Shown: positions 8,118 through 17,900, numbered from the stretch's first letter. The stretch is DNA of 43,502 nucleotides from Lysobacterales bacterium (GCA_020442635.1 JAGRJR010000019.1:1-43502), one strand, 5' to 3'. Program-made: numbers and translations. The notes: generated by a model from the letters alone, not told the origin.

Positions 8118-9013
8118 GATTTTATTTTTTCAGATTGTTGATTGGTGACGCCATAAGGCACATGGCCGGTGGCGGTGTGTTCGGAAGCTGTTTTAACATA
8201 AGTCAGCTGGTCTTCAAAGAAAATATCGGCTTTAAATGATTTGAGAAATTCGGCTTTGTCCTGACCACCGAGAAACAAGGCTTCGTCAATACGTATTCCC
8301 CACTGACGCAAAGTTAAAATCACTCGCTTGTGGGAAGGTGCTGATCTGGCGGTCACCAATGCGGTTCTCAACGGAGATTGACCTGCCGGAAAGATACATT
8401 GCAAATCATGCAATTTTTTCAAGAAAGCACTGAATGGGCCGGGCGTTAACGGCTCATGTCGTTTGTTGTGTTCGTTTTGTCGAAAGGCATCCAAGCCGGC
8501 TGCTTGATATATTTGTTCTGATTCGTCAGAAAAGAGCACGGCATCACCATCAAAAGCAATCCGTACCTGCCCATCTACCACACCTGAAGACCGTCTGGTC
8601 ATCAAATGAGCCGCTGCATAACCAGCCTCAATGGCGCCCAATACATCAGCATGATGGGCAGATAAAAACAGTTCAACACCCAAAGCGGACAAATAATCAT
8701 AAGGTGACCCGCCATTGGAAAAAACGGCTCGGGAAATGTCCAAATCATGGTGCTCAATCGAATTAAAAATTCTCAAGCCGGTATCACCATTGTTCCTTGA
8801 AACCAGTACCACTTCAACCAAAGGTTCATTTGTTTCAGGGTGACGGATGTTCAATAGCTTTTTTACCAAAGGAAAAGCCACACCTGGATTCAGTGGCTTA
8901 TCTTCACGTTCAAGCTGGTAAGTTCGATAAGCCTCTAACCCCTTATCCAGATAAATCTGATGCGCCTTGTTCAAATCAAACAATGTTCTGGATGAAATGG
9001 CGATGGTTAACAT
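8114..9013 (-). CDS. Cytosolic 5'-nucleotidase (cN-I family)
   Basis: A 299-residue protein of the bacterial/eukaryotic cN-I 5'-nucleotidase family, which dephosphorylates nucleoside monophosphates. Conserved pieces include A-I-S-S-R-T-L-F-D near the start, V-V-L-V-S-R-N near 70 (HAD motif region), the F-S-N-G-G segment, I-A-F-D-G-D-A-V-L-F near 149-158, and the late F-F-E-D-Q acidic motif. No signal peptide is present, so it is cytoplasmic. It lies between nadK (45-bp gap) and the cyclophilin (4-nt overlap), all on the minus strand. The link with NAD kinase in nucleotide metabolism is plausible but not shown. No strong ribosome site is seen before the ATG. Confidence 0.82.
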   Translation of the reverse strand: MLTIAISSRTLFDLNKAHQIYLDKGLEAYRTYQLEREDKPLNPGVAFPLVKKLLNIRHPETNEPLVEVVLVSRNNGDTGLRIFNSIEHHDLDISRAVFSNGGSPYDYLSALGVELFLSAHHADVLGAIEAGYAAAHLMTRRSSGVVDGQVRIAFDGDAVLFSDESEQIYQAAGLDAFRQNEHNKRHEPLTPGPFSAFLKKLHDLQCIFPAGQSPLRTALVTARSAPSHKRVILTLRQWGIRIDEALFLGGQDKAEFLKSFKADIFFEDQLTYVKTASEHTATGHVPYGVTNQQSEKIKS

Positions 9014-9058
9014 GATGGCAACCGAAACTCTGTTAAATAGAAAATATCTCTGCGGAAT

Positions 9059-9814
9059 TTAAGAAAACTGTTCATTGATAATACGCTCTTCGAGGTTATG
9101 CAAAGGATCATACAATGCATTGATACTGATGTGCTTGGCTTCCTTGATGTCAACCGTCATCACATCTCGCACTTCAGTGTTGTCTGCTGTAGCAGATACC
9201 GGTCTTTTTTCATGGCTGTGAATCACCAAACTCACTTCAGCATGTGAAGGAATAATGGCACCACGCCAACGCCTTGGTCGAAATGGACTGATCGGTGTTA
9301 AAGCCAATATGTCGCTGCCCAGTGGAATCACTGGACCATTAACCGATAAATTATAGGCGGTGCTGCCCGCTGGTGTGGCCACCATCACTCCATCACCCAC
9401 CAATTGCTCAATGCGGGTATGTCCATTGATTTTGATTTCAATATGCGCTGACTGCTTGGTTTGACGTAACAGAGACACTTCATTGATAGCCAGTGATTCT
9501 ATCACCGCACCACCCACTGTTTTGGCTTTCATAGACAAAGGATGTAGCACAGTTTTTTTCGCCTGACCAATGCGTTCTGGTAAGTCTTTCTCAGAATAAT
9601 CATTCATCAAAAAACCAACGGTACCACGACGCAAACCGAAAACAGGCGTGCGTTGGTTCATTAATTGATGCAAACATTGCAACATAAATCCATCACCACC
9701 CAACACCACAATCACATCGGCGGAATCGGTTTCACATTGCCCATAGATTTTAGTCAGCTGTTTCAGCGATTTTTGAGATTTAGGTGTTTGACTGGCAATA
9801 AAAGCTATTTTCAT
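9059..9814 (-). CDS. nadK: NAD kinase, short type
   Basis: A 251-residue ATP-NAD kinase producing NADP. The G-G-D-G motif (about residues 39-42) in V-V-L-G-G-D-G-F-M-L-Q, the N-E-V-S-L-L-R-Q-T segment, and A-T-P-A-G-S-T-A-Y-N-L-S (substrate loop) are intact. The signature P-I-S-P-F-R-P-R-R-W-R-G-A and the C-terminus L-E-E-R-I-x-x-E-Q-F mark the short form found in alphaproteobacteria and Xanthomonadales, rather than the 290-residue form of enterics and pseudomonads. It is 19 bp after gspK and probably belongs to the same transcript. No strong Shine-Dalgarno precedes the ATG. Confidence 0.94.
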   Translation of the reverse strand: MKIAFIASQTPKSQKSLKQLTKIYGQCETDSADVIVVLGGDGFMLQCLHQLMNQRTPVFGLRRGTVGFLMNDYSEKDLPERIGQAKKTVLHPLSMKAKTVGGAVIESLAINEVSLLRQTKQSAHIEIKINGHTRIEQLVGDGVMVATPAGSTAYNLSVNGPVIPLGSDILALTPISPFRPRRWRGAIIPSHAEVSLVIHSHEKRPVSATADNTEVRDVMTVDIKEAKHISINALYDPLHNLEERIINEQFS

Positions 9815-9833
9815 GGTTATATCTTATCAAAAT

Positions 9834-10808
9834 CTATGGTGTCAAAGGTGTCAAAGAGCGGTAAATCACCTGAGCATCACCACTTAAATTACGTTTCAGT
9901 AAGGCATAAGACTGAAAGACCTGTTGTTCCATTTGAATGGAAGAGGTGGCATGTAACCACAGGGTTTTGACATCTGCCAATTCGCGTATTTCATTCTTAA
10001 TAGAAGATTCAAACAGTACATATTGCACACTATTATGCGCAAAGAAATCATCCATGGTGGAAAAATTGGCGGTATTGCTTTGGTTTAATTGTAAAGCCAT
10101 CTCATTGGTGATGGCTAAATTCAAAGCTTTCAGCAAAGGTGGTGACAAAGTATTGACATTCATCTTGGTGGCTTGTCCCTTGGTTAACGGCAACACTGTG
10201 ACATATTGTATAAGTTTCTGATAATCTTCATAATCTATACCATCCAGCAAGGCCAGTTCCCTGATGTGCTGAAAATGTTTAGACCCTGTTATATAGGGTG
10301 GTGATTTTGCAAGATAAATAAAATCTTCAGCACCACCAGCTTGTGGTATCTGGTCAAGATCTATCCAGTCAATGATTTTTTCTGCAATGGCTAGGTCAAT
10401 CTCCAAAGTACTGAGTAATCGTCGAAAATACTGTAAATGCGGCTGTGAAATGGCATTATTAATGACCAGGTTATTGACATTGAATTTATTATCCATTGGC
10501 AATAATGAGCCTGATAGTATGGCATCTTCAACAAGCATACCTTGAATCCCTTGTAACCAGGCATCATTATTACTGTCAGATTGGGTTTCCCCCTGTTCAT
10601 AATCAGCTCGTAAAATGTCACTGGCCCACAGCAGCAAGCCCTGAGTGTAGTGTTTCGCCTGATAGGTCTGTTTGATGTTATGGATTCTTGCCAGGTTCAA
10701 TTGCCCTTGATACCACATATAAACGGCCAAACTCGAAGCAATGGCCATCATTACCAAGGCCATCAGCATGGCCACGCCTTGTTGTATTCTGGGTGTTTGC
10801 CTCACCAT
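9834..10808 (-). CDS. gspK: Type II secretion minor pseudopilin GspK
   Basis: 324 residues, the large minor pseudopilin at the tip of the type II secretion pseudopilus. The prepilin leader ends I-Q-Q-G, followed by a hydrophobic helix beginning V-A-M-L-M-A-L-V. Position +5 is not glutamate, the hallmark of GspK among the pseudopilins. The large alpha domain inserted after the helix is characteristic, as is the helix-hairpin-helix-like segment D-W-I-D-L-D. It overlaps gspJ by 7 nt (ATGGTGA). It is the last of five pseudopilin genes; the rest of the secretion machinery is not in the window. Confidence 0.92.
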   Translation of the reverse strand: MVRQTPRIQQGVAMLMALVMMAIASSLAVYMWYQGQLNLARIHNIKQTYQAKHYTQGLLLWASDILRADYEQGETQSDSNNDAWLQGIQGMLVEDAILSGSLLPMDNKFNVNNLVINNAISQPHLQYFRRLLSTLEIDLAIAEKIIDWIDLDQIPQAGGAEDFIYLAKSPPYITGSKHFQHIRELALLDGIDYEDYQKLIQYVTVLPLTKGQATKMNVNTLSPPLLKALNLAITNEMALQLNQSNTANFSTMDDFFAHNSVQYVLFESSIKNEIRELADVKTLWLHATSSIQMEQQVFQSYALLKRNLSGDAQVIYRSLTPLTP

Positions 10809-11422
10809 ATTTGCTGCCAGGGTATGATGCTAAATTCATGAATCAAGCCATTGTCAGTGGTTATCAAGCACTGTACCTTACTCGGTAAAGTTGAATTTTC
10901 ACTGCTTTGGTTAGGCCATTGGTTGTAGCTGTTACCTGCCACATCAAGGTAGTTACAACTGAAAGTATCAACAGCTAACAGTGACCGGGATTGTTCTCTC
11001 CGACCATAGCCCGAACTGTGCAGCGGCTGCACTGTTCTTGTCAATTGTCGATTATTCACATACCACCTGATTTTTTGCAGCGGCTGGGTGATGGTTTGTT
11101 GGTTATTTTGAATTCTTGGCGAAGTGGCGGTTTGACTACGAAATTGAATCAAGGTAAATCCTTGGGCACTGCCAATAAACTCAGCTTCAGGTAAATTGAA
11201 TTGCTGACTACTGATAGCATACTGCAAGTCATTCTGAAATAAATAAAAAGCCAAATTGTTTTCGTTTAATTGCCTGGTATGTTGGTTTAAAGTGGCTCTG
11301 GCCTTCACCATATTGTCAATACTCAAAAACGCCATGGCCGAAATAATGGTCAAAATGGCCGTTGCAATTAATACCTCCAACAAGGTCATGCCAGTTTGTT
11401 TCCTTGTTGCCAAGACTTTCAT
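10802..11422 (-). CDS. gspJ: Type II secretion minor pseudopilin GspJ
   Basis: 206 residues. The leader M-K-V-L-A-T-R-K-Q-T-G is followed by M-T-L-L-E-V-L-I-A, with Glu at +5 and a 20-residue hydrophobic helix; GspO prepilin peptidase would cleave after the glycine. The C-terminal domain is beta-rich, with R-F-S/R-S-Q and I-R-W-Y-V strands, as expected of GspJ. With GspI and GspK it forms the pseudopilus tip complex. The ATG overlaps the gspI stop by 4 nt (ATGA), indicating translational coupling. Confidence 0.92.
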   Translation of the reverse strand: MKVLATRKQTGMTLLEVLIATAILTIISAMAFLSIDNMVKARATLNQHTRQLNENNLAFYLFQNDLQYAISSQQFNLPEAEFIGSAQGFTLIQFRSQTATSPRIQNNQQTITQPLQKIRWYVNNRQLTRTVQPLHSSGYGRREQSRSLLAVDTFSCNYLDVAGNSYNQWPNQSSENSTLPSKVQCLITTDNGLIHEFSIIPWQQIW

Positions 11423-11793
11423 GACTTTTTAAAACCTGTCAATTGTGCTTCAGCATAATCAAGACTTCTTTCTAAACCAACTTTTATTTCCAGCCGGTGT
11501 ATTCTGAGGTTGTCAGTGGTTGCTAAAGTGGCTTGCCAGTAGTAAGTTTGCCCCTGAAAACGCTGTTCACCATAATGCACACCCAGCGTTAAGTTCGCCT
11601 TTTGATATAATTGCAGCATAACTTGATCAGCCACATGTAAAGCAGCGGTTTGGTTTTTAGCAACTGTCAAGGTATTGGCGCTGTTTTGGCTGGATTGCAC
11701 CAGAGCCACCAGGCCGACACTGATGATAATTAATGCCATCAGCACTTCCAGCAAGGTAAAGCCTTTTTTGCTAATGTTCAACCCAGGCTCCAC
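11419..11793 (-). CDS. gspI: Type II secretion minor pseudopilin GspI
   Basis: 124 residues, the smallest pseudopilin. The leader ends I-S-K-K-G, then F-T-L-L-E-V-L-M-A-L with Glu+5 and the N-terminal helix. The A-A-L-H-V-A-D-Q-V segment after the helix is typical of GspI. It nucleates the I-J-K tip complex. Its start lies 23 nt inside the end of gspH, and its stop overlaps gspJ. Confidence 0.92.
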   Translation of the reverse strand: MEPGLNISKKGFTLLEVLMALIIISVGLVALVQSSQNSANTLTVAKNQTAALHVADQVMLQLYQKANLTLGVHYGEQRFQGQTYYWQATLATTDNLRIHRLEIKVGLERSLDYAEAQLTGFKKS

Positions 11794-12283
11794 TTAGCTG
11801 CCACGGCGTTTCACTTTTCAAGGCGTAATAGCCTCCATCAGCCTCTTCCGCAAGCAACCACCTGACCTCAAAAGCATTGTGTGAACCATCTGTTTGGCAA
11901 ATAATATGAGGCAATTCTTCAGGCTCAGACTCCAGCCGTTGAATCAAACCATCCAGCAGTATTTGTTGCTTAAAAAGTGATGGGTCAGCTACCTGGTTAT
12001 TTTGGGTTAATACCCAATCGCCTGCATGGTGGGTCAACCAAAAGCGTCCTGAATCAGTCCACTCAAGCCCATGCGCTCTGTTTTCCAACACCGACAAATC
12101 ACACATATACTGAAGCTCAGTTTGAAATTGGGCAGCTGCATCCATAATATTACGCTCTGGTGATTGACTGTTGATTACATTGGCTCCAACTACCGTCATT
12201 ATTCCAATAATCAATACCACCAACAGAATTTCAAGCAGAGTAAAACCCATTGATACTTTCTGACTGGAACAAATTCCTCGCAT
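11771..12283 (-). CDS. gspH: Type II secretion minor pseudopilin GspH
   Basis: 170 residues. The leader M-R-G-I-C-S-S-Q-K-V-S-M-G precedes F-T-L-L-E-I-L-L-V-V, with Glu+5. The beta-rich C-terminal domain includes W-T-D-S-G-R-F-W-L and ends in W-Q-L-S-G-A-W-V, and the position between gspG and gspI supports GspH. It joins the pseudopilus near the GspG shaft. The leader carries an unusual cysteine (residue 5). It starts 18 nt after gspG. Confidence 0.9.
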   Translation of the reverse strand: MRGICSSQKVSMGFTLLEILLVVLIIGIMTVVGANVINSQSPERNIMDAAAQFQTELQYMCDLSVLENRAHGLEWTDSGRFWLTHHAGDWVLTQNNQVADPSLFKQQILLDGLIQRLESEPEELPHIICQTDGSHNAFEVRWLLAEEADGGYYALKSETPWQLSGAWVEH

Positions 12284-12301
12284 TAAAAATATCCAACCTG
12301 C

Positions 12302-12745
12302 CTACCAGTTACCAATATCTGCATTGACGCCTTCACCACCCGGTTGTCCATCAGCTCCAAATGAATAAACGTCAATCACTCCATGGTTACCTGGGTTCAG
12401 GTATTGGTATGAATTGCCCCACTGGTCTTTGTTCAATTTCTGTAAATACCCACCTGGTTTCCAGTTTTTTGCTTCGGGTGAACCACTTGGCTTTTGAACC
12501 AACGCTTGTAGACCTTGAGCCGTTGATGGATAGGTAAAATTATCCAGTTTGTAGATACTTAAAGCCGTTTCTATATTTTTTATATCGGCTTTACTGGCTG
12601 CGATTCGAGCTTTGTCTGGTTGATCCATAAATTGTGGAACAATGGTGATGGCTAAAATACTGATGATGACCACCACAATCAATACTTCCATCAGGGTAAA
12701 ACCAGCTTGATTAGCTGGATGATTTTTTTGGGTTGTTGTTTTCAT
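12302..12745 (-). CDS. gspG: Type II secretion major pseudopilin GspG
   Basis: 147 residues from the ATG at 12745, preceded by GAGAG; the frame can be read five codons longer from a TTG. The leader ends N-Q-A-G, then F-T-L-M-E-V-L-I-V-V-V with Glu+5. After the helix come K-A-D-I-K-N-I-E-T-A-L and Y-P-S-T-A-Q-G-L-Q-A-L, both strongly conserved in GspG. The C-terminal loop with S-F-G-A-D-G-Q-P-G-G-E-G is the calcium-binding site region. It is the first gene of a minus-strand gspGHIJK operon and has a good promoter just upstream. Confidence 0.95.
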   Translation of the reverse strand: MKTTTQKNHPANQAGFTLMEVLIVVVIISILAITIVPQFMDQPDKARIAASKADIKNIETALSIYKLDNFTYPSTAQGLQALVQKPSGSPEAKNWKPGGYLQKLNKDQWGNSYQYLNPGNHGVIDVYSFGADGQPGGEGVNADIGNW

Positions 12746-12755
12746 GGTCTTTACT

Positions 12756-12767
12756 CTCAAATTTGAG
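12756..12767. promoter_or_regulatory. 12-bp perfect palindrome at the predicted gspG transcription start
   Basis: CTCAAATTTGAG is a perfect dyad lying between the -10 element and the gspG ribosome site. Its position suits an operator, or a 5' leader structure partly covering the GAGAG ribosome site. No regulator is assigned. Confidence 0.35.
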
Positions 12768-12772
12768 GTATG

Positions 12773-12802
12773 ATTATATGCGATTTTTTTTGCTGTCGTC
12801 AG
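12773..12802 (-). promoter_or_regulatory. Promoter of the gspGHIJK operon
   Basis: On the minus strand a perfect TATAAT (12773-12778) is preceded, at 18-bp spacing, by CTGACG (12797-12802; 4 of 6 to the -35 consensus). The predicted start near 12766 falls within a perfect palindrome and leaves a leader of about 20 nt before the gspG ATG. Confidence 0.55.
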
Positions 12803-12829
12803 TATGACAATCTTTCATTGAATTTTATC

Positions 12830-13567
12830 ATGAGAATTTCAAGAATTTACCTACCTCTGCATGACACTTTAATTAGTAAATCTATTGTAATTGAAGGTGA
12901 AAAAGCACACTACATCAGAAATGTACTGAGACTAAAAAAGGGTTTTATCCTGTATTTTTTCACGCCTAATGGCAATCAATACCAAGCGTCAATAAAAAAC
13001 ATTGCCAAGCATGAAATAACACTCGATGAAATCACCTTGACTGAGGTACAGCCACAAGTATCATCTTTAAAAACCACCATCATTCAAGGAATTAGCAGCA
13101 GTGATCGTATGGACTACAGCATCCAAAAGGCTGCTGAATTAGGTTGTATGAAAGTCGTGCCCATGTTGTCTGACTTTTGCTCCCAAAAAATTCCTGCTCA
13201 CAAACATGACAAAAAACTTCAACACTGGCAAGCAGTTGCCATCAGTGCTTGTGAACAATCCGGACGTGCTGATATCATGGAAATTGCGCCTATTCAATCA
13301 TTGCAATCCTGCGTAGAACAATATCGACATGGTATTTACCTGGAACCAACAGCCACTCAGACCATTCACCAATTACCTGAAAGCTTGCATTCAGAACACA
13401 GCTTTTTTATTGGGCCAGAAGGTGGCTTTTCTCCAGAAGAACTGATACTTTTTGAACAAAAAGGGTTTATCGGAATAAAATTAGGTCAACGTGTACTGCG
13501 TACAGAAACAGTGATACCAGTCATCATGGGTGCCATGCACACGTTGTTTGGTGACTTTAGAAATTAA
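12830..13567 (+). CDS. rsmE: 16S rRNA m3U1498 methyltransferase RsmE
   Basis: 245 residues, a SPOUT-class SAM-dependent enzyme that methylates U1498 of 16S rRNA. The N-terminal PUA-like domain starts M-R-I-S-R-I-Y-L, with H-Y-I-R-N-V-L-R-L near residue 29. The trefoil-knot part shows Q-K-A-A-E-L-G, R-A-D near 147, F-I-G-P-E-G-G-F near 187-194 and L-G-x-R-V-L-R-T-E-T near the end. The ATG at 12830 is chosen because the longer frame adds 20 residues foreign to the family. It diverges from gspG and converges on chpC, sharing the four bases TTAA with its stop. Confidence 0.94.
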   Translation: MRISRIYLPLHDTLISKSIVIEGEKAHYIRNVLRLKKGFILYFFTPNGNQYQASIKNIAKHEITLDEITLTEVQPQVSSLKTTIIQGISSSDRMDYSIQKAAELGCMKVVPMLSDFCSQKIPAHKHDKKLQHWQAVAISACEQSGRADIMEIAPIQSLQSCVEQYRHGIYLEPTATQTIHQLPESLHSEHSFFIGPEGGFSPEELILFEQKGFIGIKLGQRVLRTETVIPVIMGAMHTLFGDFRN

Positions 13568-14031
13568 GCCGCACTTTGCATCAAGGAAATCAGGTTGGTT
13601 TCCAAATAGTTCATGTTTGGAATATCAGCCATCTCATCCTGAATAGAAACCAGGGAGGCAATAGCATTATGGTTGATTTGCTTCTCTTCGTGCAGTTGCA
13701 TGTCACCACGAGAAACCAGCTGTAGCTTTGGAATCCCTCGCGACAAAACCGCAAAATACGGCATATCTTCCGGGTGGTTGATACTCTTCAAAACAGCCAG
13801 ATTGTAATTATTACCGATGTCATCACTGCTTTCTGTACCAGTTAAAACTGCGAAATCGATCAACGGAATATCCCAACCACGCCAAGATACCGTTCCTAGT
13901 AACCACTTTTCTGTGGTTTCTACATCTTCAATACTTCTCATGCCAAGAACCTCTGCCACCATAGCATTAGGTAACAGTAGCTTCCGACCTTCTTCAATTG
14001 GGATCAAAACTGCACGAATTTCATTATCCAT
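13564..14031 (-). CDS. chpC: CheW-like protein ChpC
   Basis: 155 residues with a CheW-type fold: I-R-A-V-L-I-P at the start, W-L-L-G-T-V-S-W-R-G-W-D-I-P-L-I near 42-57 (the classic CheW core), and a mid-region A-V-L-S-R-G-I. CheW-like proteins couple chemoreceptors to the CheA-type kinase. Its place after chpB in a Pil-Chp cluster matches ChpC of Pseudomonas, which links additional receptors to ChpA. AGGTG precedes the ATG. It ends the minus-strand cluster, and its stop overlaps that of rsmE. Confidence 0.85.
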   Translation of the reverse strand: MDNEIRAVLIPIEEGRKLLLPNAMVAEVLGMRSIEDVETTEKWLLGTVSWRGWDIPLIDFAVLTGTESSDDIGNNYNLAVLKSINHPEDMPYFAVLSRGIPKLQLVSRGDMQLHEEKQINHNAIASLVSIQDEMADIPNMNYLETNLISLMQSAA

Positions 14032-14042
14032 GATAACACCTG

Positions 14043-14993
14043 TTAATTTATCGATTCTTTAATATATTCTGCCATGGAAACCGGATCACCGTCAAACAGT
14101 GACATGTTTAATTTCCTGACCTCTTCAGCAATGGCTGAAACCACACAGCTTTCAGCAGATTGAGTAATTACTTTTCCACCATTTTCGAAAACATTAGTGG
14201 CACCCTTGACACCATCAGTAGCCATACCACTGAACACTGCCATATTTATGTGCTCAAAATCTTCCAACATATCGACACAAACATCATCTATACATGGAGT
14301 AGATGGCCTCATGCTATTAACATCTTTTACAGAAACAGTACCGTCTGATTGAATGTTTATATCTTCATCAACTGGCACCAGGATGGCCATTCCAGGTTTT
14401 ATCTTAATCCCTGCCTGGGCCAATTGCACAGGAATGGATTCATTTTTATTCAGCTGCTTTTCCATCATCGCAGAAAATTCGCTGTCCATGTGTTGAACCA
14501 CAATGAAAAGTATGGGTTCATCACCTTCAAATTCCCTAAAAAATTTAACTAATGACTCTGGTCCGCCAATAGACGCTGCTAAAAGCCAAACACTTTTGAT
14601 TCCATGCTGCTGAAGATCCAGTGTGTCACCAACGCCTCCAGCTTCTGTTGTTCTTACTTTAGGCAAGATGTCATGTGATTCATCTATTTTGTGCAACAGA
14701 TGCCTTAACCAGCGGTTTTTATTCCACCCCACCAACTCATTGGCAATTTGGGCGTCATTAAAAATTATCTTAACTTCTTTTTCTGCCAACACATTCAATA
14801 GATCATCAATGTTTTCATCATTGTCAAATAAATTGATGATGTAGGTTTTGATGGCAGTATCAATATCATTGACTTCTGATTCTTGATACTGTTGCACCTG
14901 ATAACCTGACAATTTTAGGTGACTGATCAAAAACTGTGCTGATGGTTGCGCTTCCCCAATATGTATCAAGCCCACAACATTCTCTTTATGCAT
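14043..14993 (-). CDS. chpB: Chemosensory methylesterase ChpB (CheB-like)
   Basis: 316 residues. The C-terminal half is a CheB methylesterase that removes methyl groups from the receptor PilJ. The catalytic serine lies in A-A-S-I-G-G-P (about 137-143), the histidine in V-V-Q-H-M-D (about 165) and the aspartate in S-G-M-A-T-D-G (about 260). The N-terminal 120 residues are not a normal receiver: the start V-G-L-I-H-I-G lacks the acidic pocket, so regulation by phosphorylation from ChpA is doubtful. It overlaps the chpA stop by 8 nt and is paired with the methyltransferase PilK upstream. Confidence 0.9.
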   Translation of the reverse strand: MHKENVVGLIHIGEAQPSAQFLISHLKLSGYQVQQYQESEVNDIDTAIKTYIINLFDNDENIDDLLNVLAEKEVKIIFNDAQIANELVGWNKNRWLRHLLHKIDESHDILPKVRTTEAGGVGDTLDLQQHGIKSVWLLAASIGGPESLVKFFREFEGDEPILFIVVQHMDSEFSAMMEKQLNKNESIPVQLAQAGIKIKPGMAILVPVDEDINIQSDGTVSVKDVNSMRPSTPCIDDVCVDMLEDFEHINMAVFSGMATDGVKGATNVFENGGKVITQSAESCVVSAIAEEVRKLNMSLFDGDPVSMAEYIKESIN

Positions 14994-17900
14994 CTTCTAA
15001 TTGCAACAAGTCATTAATATTCTCTAATAATTCCAATTCCTGATAAGGCTTACCGAGGTAACGCTCAACACCAATTTCTTTCGCACGATCTTTATGTTTC
15101 TGTCCTGTACGAGAAGTAATCATGATTATAGGAATGTCTTTAAACCTTTCAGATTGTTTCATTTGAGTGGCCAACTCGAAACCGTCCATTCGAGGCATTT
15201 CAATATCGAGCAACATCAAGTCTGGTTTTTGTTCTTGGAGTTTATTCAGTGCATCCAAACCATCTTTTGCAGTCATCACTTCAAAATCATTTCTGACCAG
15301 CATTCTTTCTCCGGCACGGCGCATGGTAATTGAATCATCCACCACCATAATTGTAGTGACACGATCCTCTTGAACTTCCTGAAGAATTTCAACACCTTCA
15401 GATTTGAGTTTCTCCAGTTTCTGTGCGTAAGCACGATGCATTGGAATGATATCCAAAATCAGAACCACAGCACCATCACCCAAAATAGTTGCGCCAAAAA
15501 TCCCAGGTACAGAAGCCACTTGTGTGCCTACAGACTTAACAACAATCTCGCGCCCACCAAAAGTTTGATCTACACGCAAAGCCACACCTTGCTCACCAGA
15601 CTTAATCATGACCAGAGGTACCTGATTGCCTTCAACCAATGCTTCTGAGTCCACATTCAACAATTTATTCAACTCCTGAATTTGGTACTCCTCTCCGGCA
15701 TAGTCGTAATTCAAGTCTTCTTCTAGGACACGTCTTCTGAATTCATCAATGTGCATACGGATCAAACCTTGCACACCTGAAGCTGGAATGGCGTACCTGT
15801 GATCAGCCACCTGAACAATAATTGCCTGAGTTAATGCTAATGTATAAGGCAAGCGAATAACAAAAGTAGTACCTTGACCTTTTTCAGATAAAATTTCAAT
15901 ACTACCACCTAGGCGTTTAATCTCATTATTAACCACATCCATGCCAACGCCACGTCCAGCTAATTTGGTAACTTCATCGGCAGCAGACAATCCAGAATGG
16001 GTAATCAACTGGGTGATTTCTTGATCTGTTAGGTGATCACTCTTATCAATAATACCTCTGCTTATCGCTTTTGCTTTCAACACTTCAGTGTTGATACCAG
16101 CACCGTCATCCTTAACTGTAATCACCACCTCAGTAGCCTCACGACTGAGTTCAATTGACACTTGTCCCTGTTCAGGTTTACCCACAGCCTCCCTATCTTT
16201 CTCCAAACCATGTACCATGGCATTACGAATCATGTGTTCCAAAGGAGCCTGAATACCTTCCAGTACTGTTTTATCCATTTCACCTTCAGCACCTTTAACC
16301 AGTAATTTGGCTTTTTTACCTAATTCTTGAGAAGCGGTACGTAATACCCGTCGCAACCGTGGAATCAAGGAATTAAAGGTAACCAGACGGGTTTCCATCA
16401 AACCTTCCTGTAGCTCAGTATTTACCCTTGACTGTTGAATCAACAAGGTTTCTGAAGAACGCGCTGATTCCTGCAAGTAGGTTTGAATATTGGTCAAATC
16501 CGATACCGACTCAGACAAAGAACGGGACAATTGTTGAATGGTAGAAAATTGGTCAAGCTCGAGCGGGTCAAAGTCTTCTTCCAACTCATCGCCTTCAGCT
16601 TGATAGTTTGAAATAATTTGCGCCTCTGTTTCATGCTCTAATTCACGCAACTGACGCCTTACCCTTTCAACGGTGTTTTCTAACTCGTCAATATTCAACT
16701 TCAACTCAGCTGCTTGCTGTTCCATCCTGGAACGGTAAATGCTCACCTCACCAGCAAAGTTCACCAATTTATCCAGCAACTCTGAATTTACCTTAATCTG
16801 ACCACCTGATAACACATTGGCTTTCTTGCTTTGCTTAATGACTTCAGGTTCATCAAACTTGTCATCAGACTCATCAGCCAAGTTTGCTATTGGATCAAAG
16901 AATTCTTTATCCAGTTTTGATTGCTCTTTAATTTCACCGCCTTCTGAACTCAGGATATTTTCCAGTTGACTGGTTTCAGCATCAATGCTGGTTAACTGAC
17001 CATAATCATCAGAGTTCACCATAGTGTGCAGCTTAAGCATCACTTGTGACATCATTTCATGTTGCGCTGAGGAAACCTCAATATTTTTTTCTGCAATCGA
17101 TTCAAATAGAGATTCCAATTGGTGCGACAAGTCACCAATTTGATTTAAGCCGGCCATCCTTGCACCACCCTTGAGTGTATGCAAATCCCTTTGTAAAGCC
17201 TGAATAATCTCAGGACTATTTGGGTTATCTTCTAATTCTGCTAATAAATGGTCGGCACGATCAAAAATCTCCGAAGCCTCTTCACTGAAAATTTCCAACA
17301 ACTCTTCATCAAGGTCAGATTCAATGGGTTGGTCTGTTTCTTGATCATCCTGATCTTCAAATAAACTTACTGCCTTATCCGTCTGGTTTTCTTCAACCCC
17401 AACGGCCTCTACAGCATTTTCAATTTCTTCTTCAACTTGATCAACATCTACAGCAACTTCCACGTCCTCAATATCTTCAATAGAATCCAGTGCTGTTTCA
17501 TCGATATCATCGAGTTCATCATCTTGGTTGACTGCAACTGACTCAGCCGGTAAAGTCAATAAATCCTCAATTCTTGATTTGAAATATTGTCCAATCTCAA
17601 AGTCCACTTCGGCCTTATCTGTTCCTAAGGCTTGCATTTGTTCTTTTGCACTAACAATGACTTGATTGATTGTCGTAATGTCTAGATCATTCAGTGTCAG
17701 TTTCTTGTCAAACATGAGTTTTGACATTTTTTCCAGAGGTGTAGTCATCTGGGTAATGCCATCAACCGCTGCCATACTGGCTGCACCATTTAAAGTATGT
17801 ACCACCCTAATAAAATCATCATTCACCGTGCGTTCTGGTCTATCTTTGATTTTATCTACAAACTCTTCCATGTTGGCCAAATGACCACCCACTTCTTTTT

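Noticed and set aside
9059..9814. NAD kinase acquired recently from alphaproteobacteria
   Set aside because: The short type is also normal in Xanthomonadales, and base composition matches its neighbours, so vertical inheritance is simpler.
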